From CAZGIF01 sp964526045 (lineage in GTDB: Bacteria > Patescibacteriota > Gracilibacteria > Absconditabacterales > Absconditicoccaceae): a DNA stretch of 64,000 nucleotides. The stretch is from positions 39,483-103,482 of the forward strand of contig CAZGIF010000007.1 in assembly GCA_964526045.1 (NCBI GenBank), given 5' to 3'. Below, piece after piece: positions 33,744 to 45,355 of the stretch. The position numbers were made by a program, and so were the translations under genes. Positions within the stretch are counted from its first letter, which is position 1, and each line of letters opens with the position of its first letter. Below the pieces are notes generated by a model, which did not search any database, was not told where the DNA came from, and was given only the letters and a program-made list of their open reading frames with translations.

Positions 33744-34793
33744 ATGTCTTTTATCAACAAATTGAAACAAAATATATTTCCTGCTCAAAAGGCAAAAAAT
33801 ATAGCAGCAAAGTTTGATGACACTGAAGGGTTGTTATCAGTGGATAAAAAATCACTGTTTAATCTTGAGAAATTTTCGGTTGATGAGTTGTTAGATTTGA
33901 GTGTTCGTATAAGAAATATTGATTGAGTATCTAATACTACTTTAAATGAAATTATTTGACTATTAGAAAATGGTTGAGAAGAAGATTTGGCTATGATGTT
34001 TTCATGGGTTTTTCCTTACCTAAAGAAAGCATTTGAAATTAACCCAAAAAAAACTGCTGATTATATAAATAATAAAGATTTATTAAAAGAAGTTGGCTTT
34101 CAAAGTGATGATCACTTTCCAAAGTATGAATATTGAAAATATGAAAAGTTCAAGAGTAAGATTACAGTTGATAACAAAGCTATTGCATTCGCTAACTTTC
34201 ATTGAATTTCTTTTGAGCAGATCATAAATATTTTATGAGGCACTGTCCTTTTTGAAAAGATAGATGATTGTATTGTTGATATTTCAATAAATGATACAAA
34301 TGAGATTATGATTCATGGAAAATGAGATAGTGACTTATTTGAAGTTGCTAGAAAAATCAATGTATACTCAAAGATTATCGAGTATTCATGAATACGTATG
34401 AGTGATAATTCTAAGTGAAAATGAATTTGATTAAAGATAATGTACAGTCAAATAGTTGAAGCAAATAAATTATGATATAATATATATTTTATTTCAGGAG
34501 TATGAAAGTTTTGATCTGAATTTAATTGATATTATTCATGGGCAAGATATTGATTTGAAATGAGACATAGTCAACAAAAATTTATTGATCTTTGTAAAAG
34601 TAGTTGAAATGAAAAGATTGCTCAATGTACATCTCTTATTGATTTGATGTCTTTGGAGGAGTGAAGGAAATTGTGGAAGGAAAAGTGATTCGGATTCGCA
34701 TGATTTTTTGATACTTCTAAGGGTTCGAGATCCTATGAGTATTTTATGAATTATTATAATCAGTCTATATCTCCTGATAGTTCAAGTGTATAA
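33744..34793 (+). CDS. Unknown 349-aa protein with GNAT-like segment
   Basis: Starts MSFINKLKQNIFPAQKAKN at 33744. The N-terminal 120 residues are helical. Around residues 215-240 it has RMSDNSKGKGIGLKIMYSQI, resembling the acetyl-CoA loop of GNAT acetyltransferases, followed by YNIYFISGVG and YYSWARYGFE, which fits the end of that fold. I cannot name a subfamily. It is followed by a terminator at 34822. It lies 122 bp after the unknown gene at 32983 and may be co-transcribed with it. Confidence 0.68.
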
Positions 34794-34821
34794 TTTTACA
34801 CAAAAACAATATCATAAATAA

Positions 34822-34849
34822 AAAAAAACTCACCAACGGTGAGTTTTTC
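34822..34849. terminator. Bidirectional terminator
   Basis: Stem AAACTCACC / GGTGAGTTT with an AAC loop, A-tract on the left and T-tract on the right. It can serve both the plus-strand gene ending at 34793 and the minus-strand alcohol dehydrogenase ending at 34876. Confidence 0.88.
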
Positions 34850-34875
34850 CAATTTCTTTTAAACAAACTTCCAAT

Positions 34876-35886
34876 TTATCTACAATCTAGAACAACACGA
34901 TAACGAGGTGTTCAGTCAGCTAATCTTTTGATTGCTTTGTTGATATCTGCTATCTTGTATTGTTCTACCATAGGTTTGAGGTTGTGTCTTGCTACAAATT
35001 CTATCATTTTGCGAGTTGTTCCGATATTTCATACTGGAGAACCTCAGACAGATTTTTGTCACATAATCATTCAAAATCCGTTAACTGCAATGTCTCATTG
35101 AGCTCATACACTGTGCAGTTTTCCTTTTGGAGCCAGAAGTTGCATATACGAATTTCGATCCAGTGGAACATTTACCGTACTCAAGATCATATCAAATGTT
35201 CATGCAAGTCCTTCAAAAGCCTGAGGATTGTTTTTTGTCGCAACAAAGTGATGTGCTCATAGCTCTTTTGCTTCTTGTTCTTTGTCAGGCGTTGTTGAAA
35301 AAGCTGTTACTTCACATCCTCGCGCATTAGCAAAAAGAATTGCCATGTGTCATAGTCAACCGATTCAAATGATTCATACTTTATCAGTTGGTTTGATATT
35401 GTTGATCACAAAAGGCGTAAATACAGTTGCTCCTCAACAGAATAATGGTCAAGCAGAGCTTGCGTCAATGTTTTCAGGTAGTGCAAATGTCCATTTATCT
35501 TGCACACGAACCTTGTTTGCAAATCACCCATGTCTTCAAACGATAGTTCATTCTCATTTGTTACAAAGGTTTTGGTCTCAAGAGACGCATTGATCGCAAA
35601 CATGACATGATCCAGAAAATCGTCAAACTCATACTTTTTGTCAAATCTCTAGATGTTTTACTCATTTTCACATACTCTCTACTGTTCAGATAATTTCATG
35701 TCAGGGTACAAACGGATATTGCGTCATACCTCGTTCATTGTTGATCATACTCAAATCACTATGGCAAATACCACAAAATTCAACAGCTATATCAACTTGA
35801 TCATATCAAATGTCTCACAATTCATAGTCAAATTTTTCTAATTGTCATCATGCTTTTTGGGCTGCATATGCATGTACAGTTGTCAT
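34876..35886 (-). CDS. Zinc-dependent alcohol dehydrogenase (YahK/CAD-like)
   Basis: The 336-aa protein has FCGICHSDLSMI (catalytic zinc Cys), YPFVPGHEIIGTVES (GHE zinc site), SGSCHVCDQCVSGDQNLC (four-cysteine structural zinc site) and GIIGIGGLGHMAI (NAD(P)-binding GxGxxG). This is the YahK / cinnamyl-alcohol dehydrogenase branch of the MDR family, which uses NADPH to reduce a range of aldehydes. Several of the GxG glycines are TGA. Length is normal. It shares the terminator at 34822 with the gene ending at 34793; engB lies upstream, 75 bp away. Confidence 0.93.
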
Positions 35887-35960
35887 GTTGTTATTTATGA
35901 TAATATAAAACAATACTTATTATCTCTATAAATAACTTTATTTGCAAGAGGCTTTTCAAT

Positions 35961-36575
35961 CTATCACTGGACAAAAAAACTTTCATCATTGACTACAGAC
36001 TCAATATGTGTCAGTATTTGTTTTTTTCATAATGATTTACTTACCGATGCCAAAAAAATTGAGACTGACGGTTTTCAGAGTTGTGCGCAGAAGTGTTTGA
36101 GGTATGAAGCGTGTTTGCTGATTATTGATTGTTTTTGTTTGTCTGTTTTTGTTATAATTATACTGATATTAATATCATTTTCGACAAGTGTTTCCAAAAA
36201 AACTCCATCATGTTTGGTGAGTGGGATTGTTCAGTCTATGAGGACATATGTCATACGCAAAGCTGTATTTCATGTCAAGAAATCTTGTAATGTATTCATT
36301 CGCTCAATTCTGTCTTCTTTGCTTTTTTTGGCATAACCATATCAGGGCACATCAACGAGGTGTCGTTCTTCATTAATCAAAAAATAATTGATTGTTTGTG
36401 TCTTTCACGGTTTGGAAGATGTTTTTGCTAATCCTTTTTTTTCTACCAACATGTTGATGAGTGAAGATTTTCACACATTTGATCTTCATACGAACACAAC
36501 TGCTGGTAATGTATGTTTTTGTGTATCAGCCAGAGATACAAAACTTGAGACAAATGATGCTGAGGTTACGTTCAT
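35961..36575 (-). CDS. engB: Ribosome biogenesis GTPase EngB/YsxC
   Basis: The 204-aa protein has VFVGRSNVGKSSLINML (G1), KPGKTQTINYF (G2), DVPGYGYAKKSK (G3, the EngB-specific GYGYAK form) and IIITKTDK (G4). EngB binds GTP and assists 50S subunit assembly. The ATG at 36575 gives the usual short N-terminal strand MNVTSASFVSSF. Length is typical. Confidence 0.95.
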
Positions 36576-36705
36576 TATACGATGGTTATAAAATGTATAC
36601 TTCACTTTATAGAATATGTATGTATTTGCTAGAGATGATTTTTTTGTTTTTTGTGTCGTATGCCGCCTAAAACAAATCTCTCATTATGAGAATACCTATC
36701 GAACG

Positions 36706-36733
36706 TTGTAATTGTTTATAATGACACTATAAT
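36706..36733 (+). promoter_or_regulatory. Promoter of the DoxX / ATP-grasp / GDH run
   Basis: TTGTAA (36706-36711), a 16-bp spacer and TATAAT (36728-36733), with a second TATAAT 11 bp upstream of the -10. The predicted start is about 30 bp before the DoxX ATG. Confidence 0.6.
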
Positions 36734-36771
36734 CTTTTTACAGTCGTTTTATTTTCTAGCAGCAAATGCTA

Positions 36772-37278
36772 ATGTTCAAAAAAATGTATCAGTCATTTTT
36801 GGGTGCGTCTTTGTGAGAGAAAGTGTACATAGTAGCTAGAATTGTTTTTGGCTTGGTGTTTGCATTCATGTTTGGCTTGTGAAAGTTGGTATGATGAGTA
36901 CCTATGCGAGAGTCTGTTTGATCGGTTATGGTTGTTTTTGGAATAGAGGAGTACCATGCAGTATTTTGATTTTTTGCAGCTCTTGCAGAAGTAGTTGGTT
37001 GATTATTGCTTGCTGTTTGATTTTTTGCTAGGTTTGCTGCATCAAGTCTTTTGATAACAATGATAGTCGCATTTTTGGCTCATATGTGAGATGCCTTGCC
37101 CCAAGCAATGCAGTGAGTACCAGATATACTACCAGTTATCTTTTGAGTTGTGTCATTGGTGTTTTTGATCTGATGAGCAAGAAGAGGATCAATTGATTTT
37201 ATCTGTTGTGGTTGATCTTGTACTAGATGAGTTGATGTCAACTATCCATATGGAAAAGATGTAGAAATAATTGAATAA
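36772..37278 (+). CDS. DoxX-family membrane protein
   Basis: The 168-aa protein has four hydrophobic segments: IVARIVFGLVFAFMFGLGKL, FFAALAEVVGGLLLAVGFFA, LLITMIVAFLAHM and LPVIFGVVSLVFLIGG. The first ends with the conserved R..(F)GL..F..G pattern, and the second has the E-x-x-G-G of DoxX/SURF4 proteins. Family members are small quinone- or thiol-linked membrane proteins, often of unknown role. An in-frame ATG at 36766 is possible; I chose MFKKMYQSF at 36772. The C-terminal tail (FICCGGSCTRGVDV) is Cys-rich and unusual for the family. Confidence 0.82.
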
Positions 37279-37323
37279 ATCATTATATGTTTTTGGATAT
37301 TGTTTTTACTTCTATATCTTTAT

Positions 37324-38385
37324 ATGTCTTCTTCAAGATTAGATTCTTCTGTATCAATCAAACATGTGATTTACAAATGGACTCGTCGAGAATTTTGGCC
37401 ATGGTGGTTGTTTTATATACCTGTATATGTGTACCGACTATTTCTTGCTATTCGTGCAAGAAATATAGTCTACTTTACTGCAGCAAATCCTTGAATACAA
37501 CATGGTTGATTTGTGTGATATAGTAAGCGAGATATTTTACAGAAATTTGATCAAAGCTCTATACCAAAGACCAAATATCTTGATATTGTGTCATCAGATG
37601 CTAGCAACAAAAAAGATCTACTGACGACGATCAAAGAACGAATGGATAGTGAATGATTGCAATTCCCTATTATTATCAAGCCAGACCAGTGACGTAGATG
37701 ACAATGAGTTCGCAAAATACAATCACTACAAGAAGCTACTGAGTATGTCGTTCAATTAGGTCAGCCTTGTTTGTTACAAGAGTTTAGTGAATACAAAGAA
37801 GAATTTGCAGTTGTGTATTATCGTTATCCTGATGCCAAAATGTGATATGTTTGATGAGTAACTCAAAAATCTTTCTTTGATATAGTTGGAGACTGAGTGA
37901 AGACGGTTGAAGAACTTGTCGCAGAACATCCAAGATGACCTTTGTATAAAAATGTCTTGTATGAAGCTAATACAAAGAATCGACAAAAAGTATTAGGTCA
38001 GTGAGAAGTTTTTAGACTTATGCCTGTGTGAAGCCACTCAAGATGAACTATTTTTGAAGATATATCTCATAAGATTTCTCCTGAGCTAGATGCAACCATT
38101 GATTCACTTGCTAAGCAAATTCCAGATGCGTATTTTTGACGCTTTGATATCAAAGCTGAGAATTTTGAGGCTCTAGAGAAGTGATATGTTCATATTATGG
38201 AATTTAATTGAACAGAAGCTGAACCTGTGCATATGTATGATCCTCAAAATAGTTTGTTTGATGCATATGCTATCATGTTTGCTCACCGATACCGTATGTA
38301 TACAATTGCAATCAAAAACAATGAAAACTGATTTGCATATGCATCTCGAAAAGAAATATATGCAAATGTTAGAAAAATAATGTAA
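37324..38385 (+). CDS. ATP-grasp fold ligase-like protein
   Basis: The 353-aa protein shows FPIIIKPDQGRRGQGVRKI (nucleotide-binding Lys and Gly loop), LLQEFSEYKEEFAVVYYR (the E/Y strand), AYFGRFDIKAENFEALEKG and VHIMEFNGTEAEP (Mg-binding E...N pair). These are ATP-grasp landmarks resembling D-Ala-D-Ala ligase and related enzymes. The N-terminal region has a Trp-rich hydrophobic stretch (REFWPWWLFYIPVYVYRLFL) that may bind the membrane. The substrate is unknown. It lies 45 bp after the DoxX gene and 29 bp before glutamate dehydrogenase, in one run. Confidence 0.83.
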
Positions 38386-38414
38386 ACACCTTTTTATTAT
38401 ATACTTTTTTGCCA

Positions 38415-39647
38415 ATGTTATATGATCGTGTACAAAACCAAATGCGTAATGTTTTCTCTTTGTTTTGAAATAAATATAAGCCCTCTACTTTGGAATACCT
38501 TTTGCGACCAGATAGAATTATTGAAACATCAATTATGATACAAAAAGATGATGGATCTGTGCAATCATACCAAGCATACAGATCTCAACATGATTGTATT
38601 AGAGGTCCATACAAATGAGGTTTAAGGTTTCATCAAGATGTTTCTCGTGATGAAGTTATGGCACTTTCTGCATGGATGAGTATCAAGACTGCAGTAGTTG
38701 GATTGCCGCTTTGATGAGGAAAATGATGAATAATTGTAAACCCAAAAGAGCTTTCACAAACAGAGTTAGAGCAATTATCGAGATGATTTGTCCAAAAAAT
38801 GTTTGATAATATATGACCAGATGTTGATGTTCCTGCACCTGACGTCAATACAAACTGACAAATTATGTCATGGATGGTTGATGAATATAGTAAACTTGCA
38901 TGACGTCGAACTCCGTGAGTATTTACATGAAAGCCTTTGTCTATATGATGAAGTCAATGAAGAACACAAGCAACGTCTTTGTGATGATTATTTGTTCTTC
39001 GTCATTATCTTTCAAAAAATAATGATTCGCTTTCTTGAAAGACTATTGCAATTCAATGAGCGTGAAATGTATGACTTCATTTTGCTCTTTTGGCTCAAAA
39101 AGATTGAGCAAAAATTGTTGCGATTAGTGACTCTCGTGGATGAATCTACAATAAAAATTGACTATTTGTTGATGCAATTGCTGATCTTAAAGAACAAAAA
39201 AAATCTGTAACTGACTATCATGACGGTACAAAAATAGACGATGATGCTCTGTTTGCTTTGGATGTTGATATTCTTGTTCCTGCTGCATTAGAGAATGTTA
39301 TTACAGATAAAAATGCATGAGATGTCAAAGCTCCAATCATATTAGAACTTGCAAATTGACCATTAACTGCGGAAGCTGATTCGTTTTTTGCCAAAAATAA
39401 CATAGCTGTTTTGCCAGATGTTTTGGCAAATGCTTGATGAGTGACAGTGAGTTATTTTGAGCAAGTACAAAACAATATGAATTACTATCGAGACGAAAAA
39501 GAAGTAAATGAAAAGCTAGAAAAAATAATGACTGAAGCAACTGATGATGTTCTTGAAGCACAAAAAACATATAATGTTGATATGAGATCTGGTGCATATG
39601 TTGTTGCTATGCAAAAAATGCTTGATGCATACGCTGTTAGAAAATAA
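38415..39647 (+). CDS. gdhA: Glutamate dehydrogenase (Glu/Leu/Phe/Val family)
   Basis: The 410-aa protein has RGPYKGGLRFHQDVSRDEV with the substrate Lys, VVGLPLGGGKGGIIVNP, PAPDVNTNGQIMSWMVDEY, TGKPLSIGGSQGR, AIQGAGNVGLHFA (NAD(P)-binding GxGxxG) and VPAALENVIT. It interconverts glutamate with 2-oxoglutarate and ammonia in the cytoplasm. The sequence alone does not exclude leucine or phenylalanine specificity, but the overall pattern is of GDH. It is the last gene of the DoxX run and ends before a terminator at 39699. Confidence 0.95.
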
Positions 39648-39698
39648 ACACTCTTTGTTGTTGTCTATTCTAGATTTACTAATTTGAAAATAAAATAA

Positions 39699-39737
39699 AA
39701 ATCATCACATCCATTTAGGTCAGTGATGGTTTTTTTT
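39699..39737. terminator. Terminator between GDH and the minus-strand membrane protein gene
   Basis: Stem AAATCATCAC / GTGATGGTTT (one U-G pair) with a 14-nt loop containing CC/GG, followed by seven T; A-rich on the other side, so it may act in both directions. Confidence 0.7.
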
Positions 39738-39771
39738 ATTACTTTAGATTTGCAAAATTTTGTTTGAGAGT

Positions 39772-40296
39772 TTATATTTTACCAAAAGCTTTGGCTATTG
39801 CGTAAATAACTGGAATATAAACGAGTGACTTTCATATACAACATGCAATAATGAATAGTAGAATATGTTGTTTTTTGCGGACAATTCTTACTGTAATGAT
39901 ATCAGGAATTATACTTCGTGTACAGAATATAGCTAATACAAAGAGAGTATATTGGTTTGTTGCTTTTTTGAGGTTTTTTGTTGACCATTCTTTTATGTTT
40001 TTGAATAATGAACTTTTGCTTTCTGGTTTGTTATTGGGTAGTTTAGTTTTTGTTGTAAATATCTTTTTATGGATGAAATTATTTATGTCAAGTATCCATT
40101 TTTCAATATACGTATCTAAGTGCCAAAGAATTATGTTTCCTACGACAGATGCTCATGTTCAAATACCTGCTATGATGAGCCGATTCACGTTTTGTTTGAT
40201 CAATGTTGTAGATATTCAATATGTAATAGGTATAAGCCATGGAACAAATATTGCTATGATAGCACTAATTATTAAAGAGAAAATAAGGAAGATCAT
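39772..40296 (-). CDS. Unknown integral membrane protein (174 aa)
   Basis: Four hydrophobic segments: IFLIFSLIISAIIAIFVPWL, LIIAGIGTGASVVGNIILW, YTLFVLAIFCTRSIIPDIIT and LFIIACCIGKSLVYIPVIYA, with a lysine-rich hydrophilic loop between the second and third. The pattern is like small YqaA/DedA-type proteins, where a kinked RxxxP...G helix occurs, but the match is weak. Its ATG directly abuts the TAA of the upstream gene, so translation is probably coupled. Confidence 0.7.
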
Positions 40297-41070
40297 TTAC
40301 TTAGCTTGAATAAAACTGTGTTTTTTGATGAGATCGGCTAATGTGTCTGCAAATACGTTATCGATTCAGAGTGCTAACTGATAAAGTCTATTTATGCTTA
40401 CGTGATGTTTTCCTGTTTTGAGAATAGATGCAAATGTTTCAATATTCATTGTTTTTTTCTTTTTTCTGATAATTTGTTTTATAATTTCTTCGATATATCA
40501 TTTTTGTAAAAGAGATGGTGTATAGAGACTTTCTAGTAAGGCGAGCTCTAAACATGCTATATGATACATTTGTCATCATATTGTTATTTTTTGGATGTGT
40601 TTGAAAAAAGATGGTCGTAATTTTCTATGTTTGGCATTATATGTCTTAAAGACAAGTTTTTTGTCGAGTATGACTACCTCCATTGCATTTTTGTCTCTAC
40701 AATAAATCTCTATTTCATCAGGAATATTGTAGTTTTGCATACCTAGTTCAAGTCATTTGATTCATCAAATATATCGAGCAATTCAACATGATTCTTTGCA
40801 ATGTTTTTTGAGACTAGGTCGATAAAATAGTGATGTAATCTCTTGTTCTTCGTATTCTTTTTCAGGATTTTTGACCAAAATCATGTCTTTCTTGATACTT
40901 ACTAAGTGTCATTTTTTTTTGAGATAATAAATCATCTTATATGCTTTTGAATCTGTGTATTTTTCATCCAATATATTGTGGACAATGTTTTTGAGTTTAT
41001 TGATGTCGAGGGTTCTTCATCTAAATGTTCTCAATTTCTTCACAACAATGTTAAAATAGGTTTCTGTCAT
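40297..41070 (-). CDS. Unknown 257-aa protein, possibly HTH/nucleic-acid binding
   Basis: Starts MTETYFNIVVKKLRTFRGRT at 41070. The first 75 residues (INKLKNIVHNIL through MIYYLKKKGHLVSIKKD) look like a winged helix, as in AbiEi-type regulators. The middle contains ARYIGGIKGLELGMQNYNIP and a beta-rich VVILDKKLVFKTY. The C-terminal 100 residues are Lys/Ile-rich helices. No known family is confirmed. It is the first gene of a two-gene unit with the membrane protein at 39772. Confidence 0.68.
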
Positions 41071-41374
41071 GGTGGCTTTATGGTGGTGTTAAATCGATAT
41101 TTATTTCTAATGATGTTTCTAGTGTTTTTCTAATAGTTCTTCTAGTGTTTTTTTAAAGATTTATCTTGATATGTTGTGTATACTCACAATGAGTCGTGAT
41201 TTCAAGTGTATTGTTACGTATTTATTTTGTGTATAATTCTCAAAAAAGCATACCTACACTTTATATAGTGCGTATGGTCAACGTTTGTTTTGTGAAATCG
41301 CTTGCAAATCGATAGAACTTCGGTAATTTGAACTTAACATTGTTTTTTTTATTATGTAAAGCAGATTGTGTACT
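41071..41374. other. 304-bp intergenic region upstream of atpG
   Basis: No gene seen on either strand. It contains a duplicated T-rich motif (TTTCTAGTGTTTTT and TTCTAGTGTTTTTTT, about 41112-41155) and a TATAAT at 41232 with a weak TTGTTA at 41211, 15 bp upstream, a possible atpG promoter giving a long leader. Confidence 0.4.
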
Positions 41375-42271
41375 ATGGCAGGTATGAAACAAATTAAATG
41401 AAAAATCAAATCAGTTGGAAACATAAAAAAGATGACAAGAGCTTTGGAAGTTGTCTCAACGGTTAAGCTTCAAAAAGTCAAAAAAGAAACAGAGCAGTAT
41501 AGAGATTTTTTGGTAGAATTTCTTAAGATTGCTCAAGTTATTAATACAAAAGTTGATTTATTCGCAAAAGAAGATATTCAGACTGAATGAAAAACTTTGT
41601 TAGTTGTTTTGTCGACAGATAAGTGATTGTGCTGATCTATCAATGCAAAGTTGTTTAAGTCTATACACGCAACATACAAACTAACTAAAGAGACGGTTGA
41701 TATTTATGCTGTATGAAAAAAGGCACAACAATATTTTGCTAGAGAATGATACAATGTCATAGGGACAATGACGAACAAAGAAACAGACGCTCCGTGAGAT
41801 ATGTCAGGTGTCTTTTCTTTGTTGCAACATGGAATTGAGGATGAAAGATATACTTCAATTGCAATTTGCTTTAATTATTTTCGTAATCCTATCAGCCAGA
41901 TTCCAGTCGAATTACAACTTATGCCACTAGATAAAAAAACTATTTCACAGTTTTTGAAACAAATTGGTGATATTGATCTAGAGTCATATATGACAGAAAA
42001 CTTAGAGAAAAAAGATTTGATGCTTGAGCCGTCTGCTTGATTCCTCAGAAAAGAATTTCAAAGTCAGTTTATGGAGCACCTCGTATACGGAGCATTGTTG
42101 CAAAACAAAGCAGGTGAGTTCGCTTCTCGTATGATCGCTATGAAAAGCGCAAAAGATAATGCATGAGAAATTATCGACAAATTGACTTTGCAATATAATA
42201 AGGCTCGTCAATGAGCAATTACGCAAGAGATTTCTGAGATCGTAAGTGCAAAAATCGCACTAGAAGACTAA
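41375..42271 (+). CDS. atpG: ATP synthase F1 gamma subunit
   Basis: The 298-aa protein has the conserved N-terminal helix MKQIKGKIKSVGNIKKMTRA with LEVVSTVKLQK, the central LSTDKGLCGSINAKLF, and the C-terminal helix EFASRMIAMKSAKDNAGEII with ITQEISEIVSAK. Gamma is the rotor shaft of F1Fo ATP synthase. No other ATP synthase gene lies in this window, so the gene is outside the usual atp operon order, or that operon is split. The next gene starts 24 bp downstream and codes for a secreted protein. Confidence 0.94.
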
Positions 42272-42295
42272 TTTTTTACTACTTTCTTTTTCTAT

Positions 42296-44077
42296 ATGAA
42301 ACGTCTCATCCCATATTTTATGTTTGGTTTGTTGCTTTGTGTTTGAGTAACATTTGCAAATACTTGAGAAGTTGCAGATGGAATCTATACAGGATCCTTG
42401 GTTACTACTTGATCAACTTGATCACAAATTGCTACGACTACTTCTACTTCTGCTACATGATCTACCCAAACTACTTCTACATCGACTCAATCAGATGATG
42501 TATATGTGATATTACAAAACCATTTAGAAACACAGAAAAAAAACGTTGATGAACTTATCAAAGAACAACAAACTTTGTTAGAAAATTCACAGTCTCAAAC
42601 AATGGATCGTTTGTGAAATAATCAATGATATTCGTTGTTGCGTTGTATGGATATCAAAGACATTTCTGACTTGGATCGAAGTATACCTGTGGCGACTATC
42701 AAAGAAGCTGTTGTTAATGATTATATTGCTTTGAGTACAAAGATTCATGAACTTAAAGTGAAACATACTTTACAATTAGATGCAAGTGTATCTCAATCTT
42801 CAAAAGATAGCGCTGTCGAGTCTCTTCACCTTCAAATAGCTAATTTTTGAGAAAATTACAAGAAAACTATCGTACAACTTGCTCAAAAAACACAAGATCG
42901 TTTTGCATCAAATATTTTGCAACTAGATACGTTTATTAATGAAAACAAAGATTTTATAGCTCGTGTGTGATGACACAAGCAAAAAATAGAATGAATAGTT
43001 TCTTCTTATGAGACTCTTCAACAGTCTTTGCGTTCATCTCGTTTGTTGTATGGATTCACGTTTAGAGAAGTTGCAGAAAGTAAACAACTTATGAAACAAA
43101 GATTGTCAGAATGATTCTGAGAACTTTTGGATGCACGTATACAAAACTACTCTAATAAATACTCAGCTATCTTACCATTTACAGATAGACTCAAAGGTAA
43201 AAAGGAGAACTTGATGTTGCAATTTGCGGATGAGTATGAAAAACGATTTGATTTAGCTGCGTGAAAATTTTTGGAAGAAAGTGCAACAACATTGTTAGAT
43301 ACATCTGTAAATGCTATTCGTACAAATTATTATACAAAAGATGATACAATTGCTTGTGACGTTTTGCAAGTACTTTCAGATCAAGAGATTAAGCTCTTGG
43401 ATTCATTAGAATGACAAATTAATGCTTTATGATCGTGAGTTACAATAACTTCGTGAACACAAGATGCAATTACAATACAAAGAAAAGAACGAAAGGAAAA
43501 ATATTTGTCTGACTTGAGTGCTTTTTATAAACAAGCATCTACGTCATTGCTTCAAGAGTTTGAAAATTATGTTGATAGTGAACTAAAACTCTATCTCAAA
43601 CTTGTAGGGTATGAAATCGAGTCGTTGTGAATTCTTAATCAATACAATGAACAATATCGATGAACTGAGGATCCAACTGCCAAAGAAACTCTAAAAAATG
43701 AAACAATTATACCATTAGCTTTAAATCTAGCTAAACAAACAATTCACACACAAACATTTGCTCGTTGCAAAAAGATTTTGAGTGCTATGGGATATACTGC
43801 ATCTATACAAAATGATTTCACATTAGAAGATGCACCTGAATCTCCTAAAAAAAACACAACTGTCTCATCATCTCAACCACAAGATACTAATATCCAAAAA
43901 GCAGTCCAAAGTTATATACAAGCTTTAGAAACTAAATATCCAGAAGAAGAACAAAGAAAAGCAGCAATAACTACAATGTTAGAAGATATTACAAAGTCTC
44001 TTACTGAAGATACATTATCTGCTGATCAAAAGTCTGTCTATATAGGATTATACAAAGCTCTCCAAGAACGTCTCTAA
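42296..44077 (+). CDS. Secreted coiled-coil protein (593 aa), unknown
   Basis: Begins with a signal peptide, MKRLIPYFMFGLLLCVGVTF, then a Ser/Thr-rich linker (about residues 25-65, TTTSTSATGSTQTTSTST). Long helical segments rich in Glu, Gln, Lys and Leu follow to the C-terminus. It contains two Cys pairs (RCMD, ACDV). No known domain is recognised. It sits between atpG and a type IV pilin-like gene with gaps of 24 and 19 bp. Its Ser/Thr linker and coiled coil would suit a surface or periplasmic spacer (inference). Confidence 0.75.
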
Positions 44078-44096
44078 TATTTATATTATTTTTCTT

Positions 44097-45287
44097 ATGT
44101 ATCAAAAAAAATGATTCACGCTAATAGAGCTTTTGATTGCAATGACTATCTTTGTTATTGTAATTACTCTAGTGATTCAATTTTTTTTGCAGATGGTGCA
44201 AGTGAAGCGTTGATTAGAAGGAAAGCAATATTTGATAGAAAATAGTTACTATCTCTTGGAAACTATTCAAATTCAAATGAAAAACTACACAATAGATTAT
44301 GAAGAGTATTTTAATAGAAGATCTGTTTGATGTGATTCTCAACCAAATACTGATTTACAAAATTTTGTTCGAGATGTATGATCAAATTGATATTGTGATA
44401 GATTTACTGCATATGGTAACCAAAATAGTATTTGATGAGGTGTTGCTACAAACCACGAGCTGTATTATTGTAGTAGTTCCTTGCTTGGTAATGAACTTAC
44501 TCCAGTTCCAATAATTAGTTCTATCACTAATCTTAGATCTGGGAAATGATGTTTTGAAGATTTGAGTTTGTTGGGTGCGAGTGATTGAAAAAAATCTTTT
44601 TGACAATATGCAAATCAGTTTTTTGATGTAAATCAAGATGTGGATACAGTGACATGATCATATAATGATTGAGATGATGAACCCATAGGTATGTGACCAG
44701 TTGCATTAGGAAACGCGACGTGAGTACAAGAATTATATCTTGTTTCTCAAAACAAACAAAATAGATTTTTCTTGAGAAGGGCTTTGGTTGAGTCTTGAGA
44801 TTATAATCAAAATTGAACGGTTTGAGATATTGATTCTGAAAATTTGTATACACTACAAATGCTAAAACTCAAAGGATATGACATTTGAAGTGATCATGAT
44901 TTGATCAATCCTAACAATTCTTGATTGTATGATGGACAAATTGATACTCGAGCTTGTGATGTTGTGCAAGGATTCTTTTGTACGTGAATATCACCATGAA
45001 GTTTTTATGCTAATTATAATTTACCAGCTGATCAAGACGATTGATGGTTACAATTATTCTCAAAAACAATTACTATACCTTATCGAAATATCGAAGTCTT
45101 TCCAAATAAAGATCCCTCATTGGCTCGAGGAGAAGATGATATGCAAATTAGTCCTTATATGACAATATCATTTCAAAGCAAGTTGTATGGTGATTGATGG
45201 TTTAAAACAATATGAGCAAGGTCAATTGATGCATACACTGTGTCATTACAAACATCCTTTGCGATCAATTCATTTTACGGTAAATAA
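44097..45287 (+). CDS. Type IV pilin-like / pseudopilin protein
   Basis: The first residues MYQKKGFTLIELLIAMTIFV are a textbook prepilin signal: Lys-rich leader, cleavage after Gly (a TGA codon) and FTLIEL with Glu5, followed by a hydrophobic helix. The 396-aa length is large for a pilin; the C-terminal 350 residues are Asn/Asp/Gly-rich, as in minor pilins or pseudopilins. They contain Cys pairs that may form disulfides. It would be cleaved by PilD and assembled at the cell surface. It ends before the terminator at 45331. No pilus assembly genes are in the window. Confidence 0.88.
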
Positions 45288-45330
45288 AAAATAAGATAGA
45301 AAAATCAAATAGAAAAAATAAATAAAAAAA

Positions 45331-45355
45331 AACACAGCGTAGCTGTGTTTTTTTG
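45331..45355. terminator. Terminator between pilin gene and rnpB
   Basis: Stem AACACAGC / GCTGTGTT with a GTA loop and seven T. On the opposite strand an A-run becomes a T-run, so it can also end the rnpB transcript. Confidence 0.88.
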
